Origin: Treponema sp.
Lineage (GTDB): Bacteria > Spirochaetota > Spirochaetia > Treponematales > Breznakiellaceae
DNA: 6,145 nt
Reading direction: 5' to 3'
NCBI GenBank assembly: GCA_031271075.1
Contig: JAISWN010000117.1
Span: forward strand, 1 to 6,145
A program made the translations under genes and the position numbers. Positions 6,104 through 6,145 of the stretch are shown here, one piece after another. Within the stretch, counting starts at the first letter, position 1; each line of letters opens with the position of its first letter. The notes below the pieces were generated by a model, which saw only the letters and a list, made by a program, of their open reading frames with translations, did no database searches and was not told the origin of the DNA.

Positions 6104-6145
6104 TTACCAGGCCTTAAGATCCGGGTGGAGGAGCCGCAGTACCGC
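6104..6145 (-). CDS. Possible C-terminal end of an upstream gene
   Basis: One minus-strand frame enters from the window edge and reads AVLRLLHPDLKAW before TAA at 6106-6104, 4 nt upstream of the LUD start. Ten of its 13 third codon positions are G or C, as in the neighbouring genes, whereas the alternative frame ending near 6114 has only about 2 of 9. This suggests the last codons of a preceding gene in the same operon. Thirteen codons are too few to name a family, so this is a weak call. Confidence 0.33.
   Translation of the reverse strand, partial: AVLRLLHPDLKAW

Overview
The window is a gene-dense, GC-rich bacterial segment with two convergent gene groups. Two genes on the plus strand (1-647) run toward a three-gene minus-strand series (6099 down to 705). 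A few codons of a sixth gene are visible at the right edge. The gene content (an MgtE Mg2+ channel, a chagasin-type protease inhibitor, a LUD-domain protein with a cysteine-rich tail, and a large GH2 beta-galactosidase) would suit an anaerobic, sugar-fermenting gut or host-associated bacterium. A spirochaete of the Treponema type is my best guess, but this is inference and no marker gene in the window settles it.

Plus strand: the end of a DUF202/YidH-like membrane protein (1-231) overlaps by ATGA the start of a small exported protein (228-647). That protein carries all three signature loops of the chagasin/ICP (MEROPS I42) cysteine-protease inhibitors. A perfect 16-bp inverted repeat lies in frame within codons 5-18 of the inhibitor gene, just before its signal peptide. 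A second perfect hairpin (13-bp arms) with a related core lies just after the gene, in the 57-nt convergent gap. These two palindromes are the most unusual feature of the window and look like members of a dispersed palindromic element family.

Minus strand, in transcription order: a LUD (LutC/YkgG-like) protein (6099-5440), a GH2 beta-galactosidase (5437-2138) that starts 2 nt after the LUD stop, and mgtE (2048-705) after an 89-nt gap. That gap contains a GC-rich stem-loop followed by a T-rich tract, a possible weak terminator. LUD and lacZ are almost certainly co-transcribed; mgtE may be a read-through or separate unit. The beta-galactosidase has all catalytic and metal-binding residues, but is lengthened by low-complexity insertions and has a Pro/Ala-rich repeat linker where the C-terminal domain should begin.

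No tRNA, rRNA, CRISPR array, insertion sequence or phage gene was seen. Apart from the palindromes this is mostly ordinary chromosomal content, and I see no convincing new multi-gene system.
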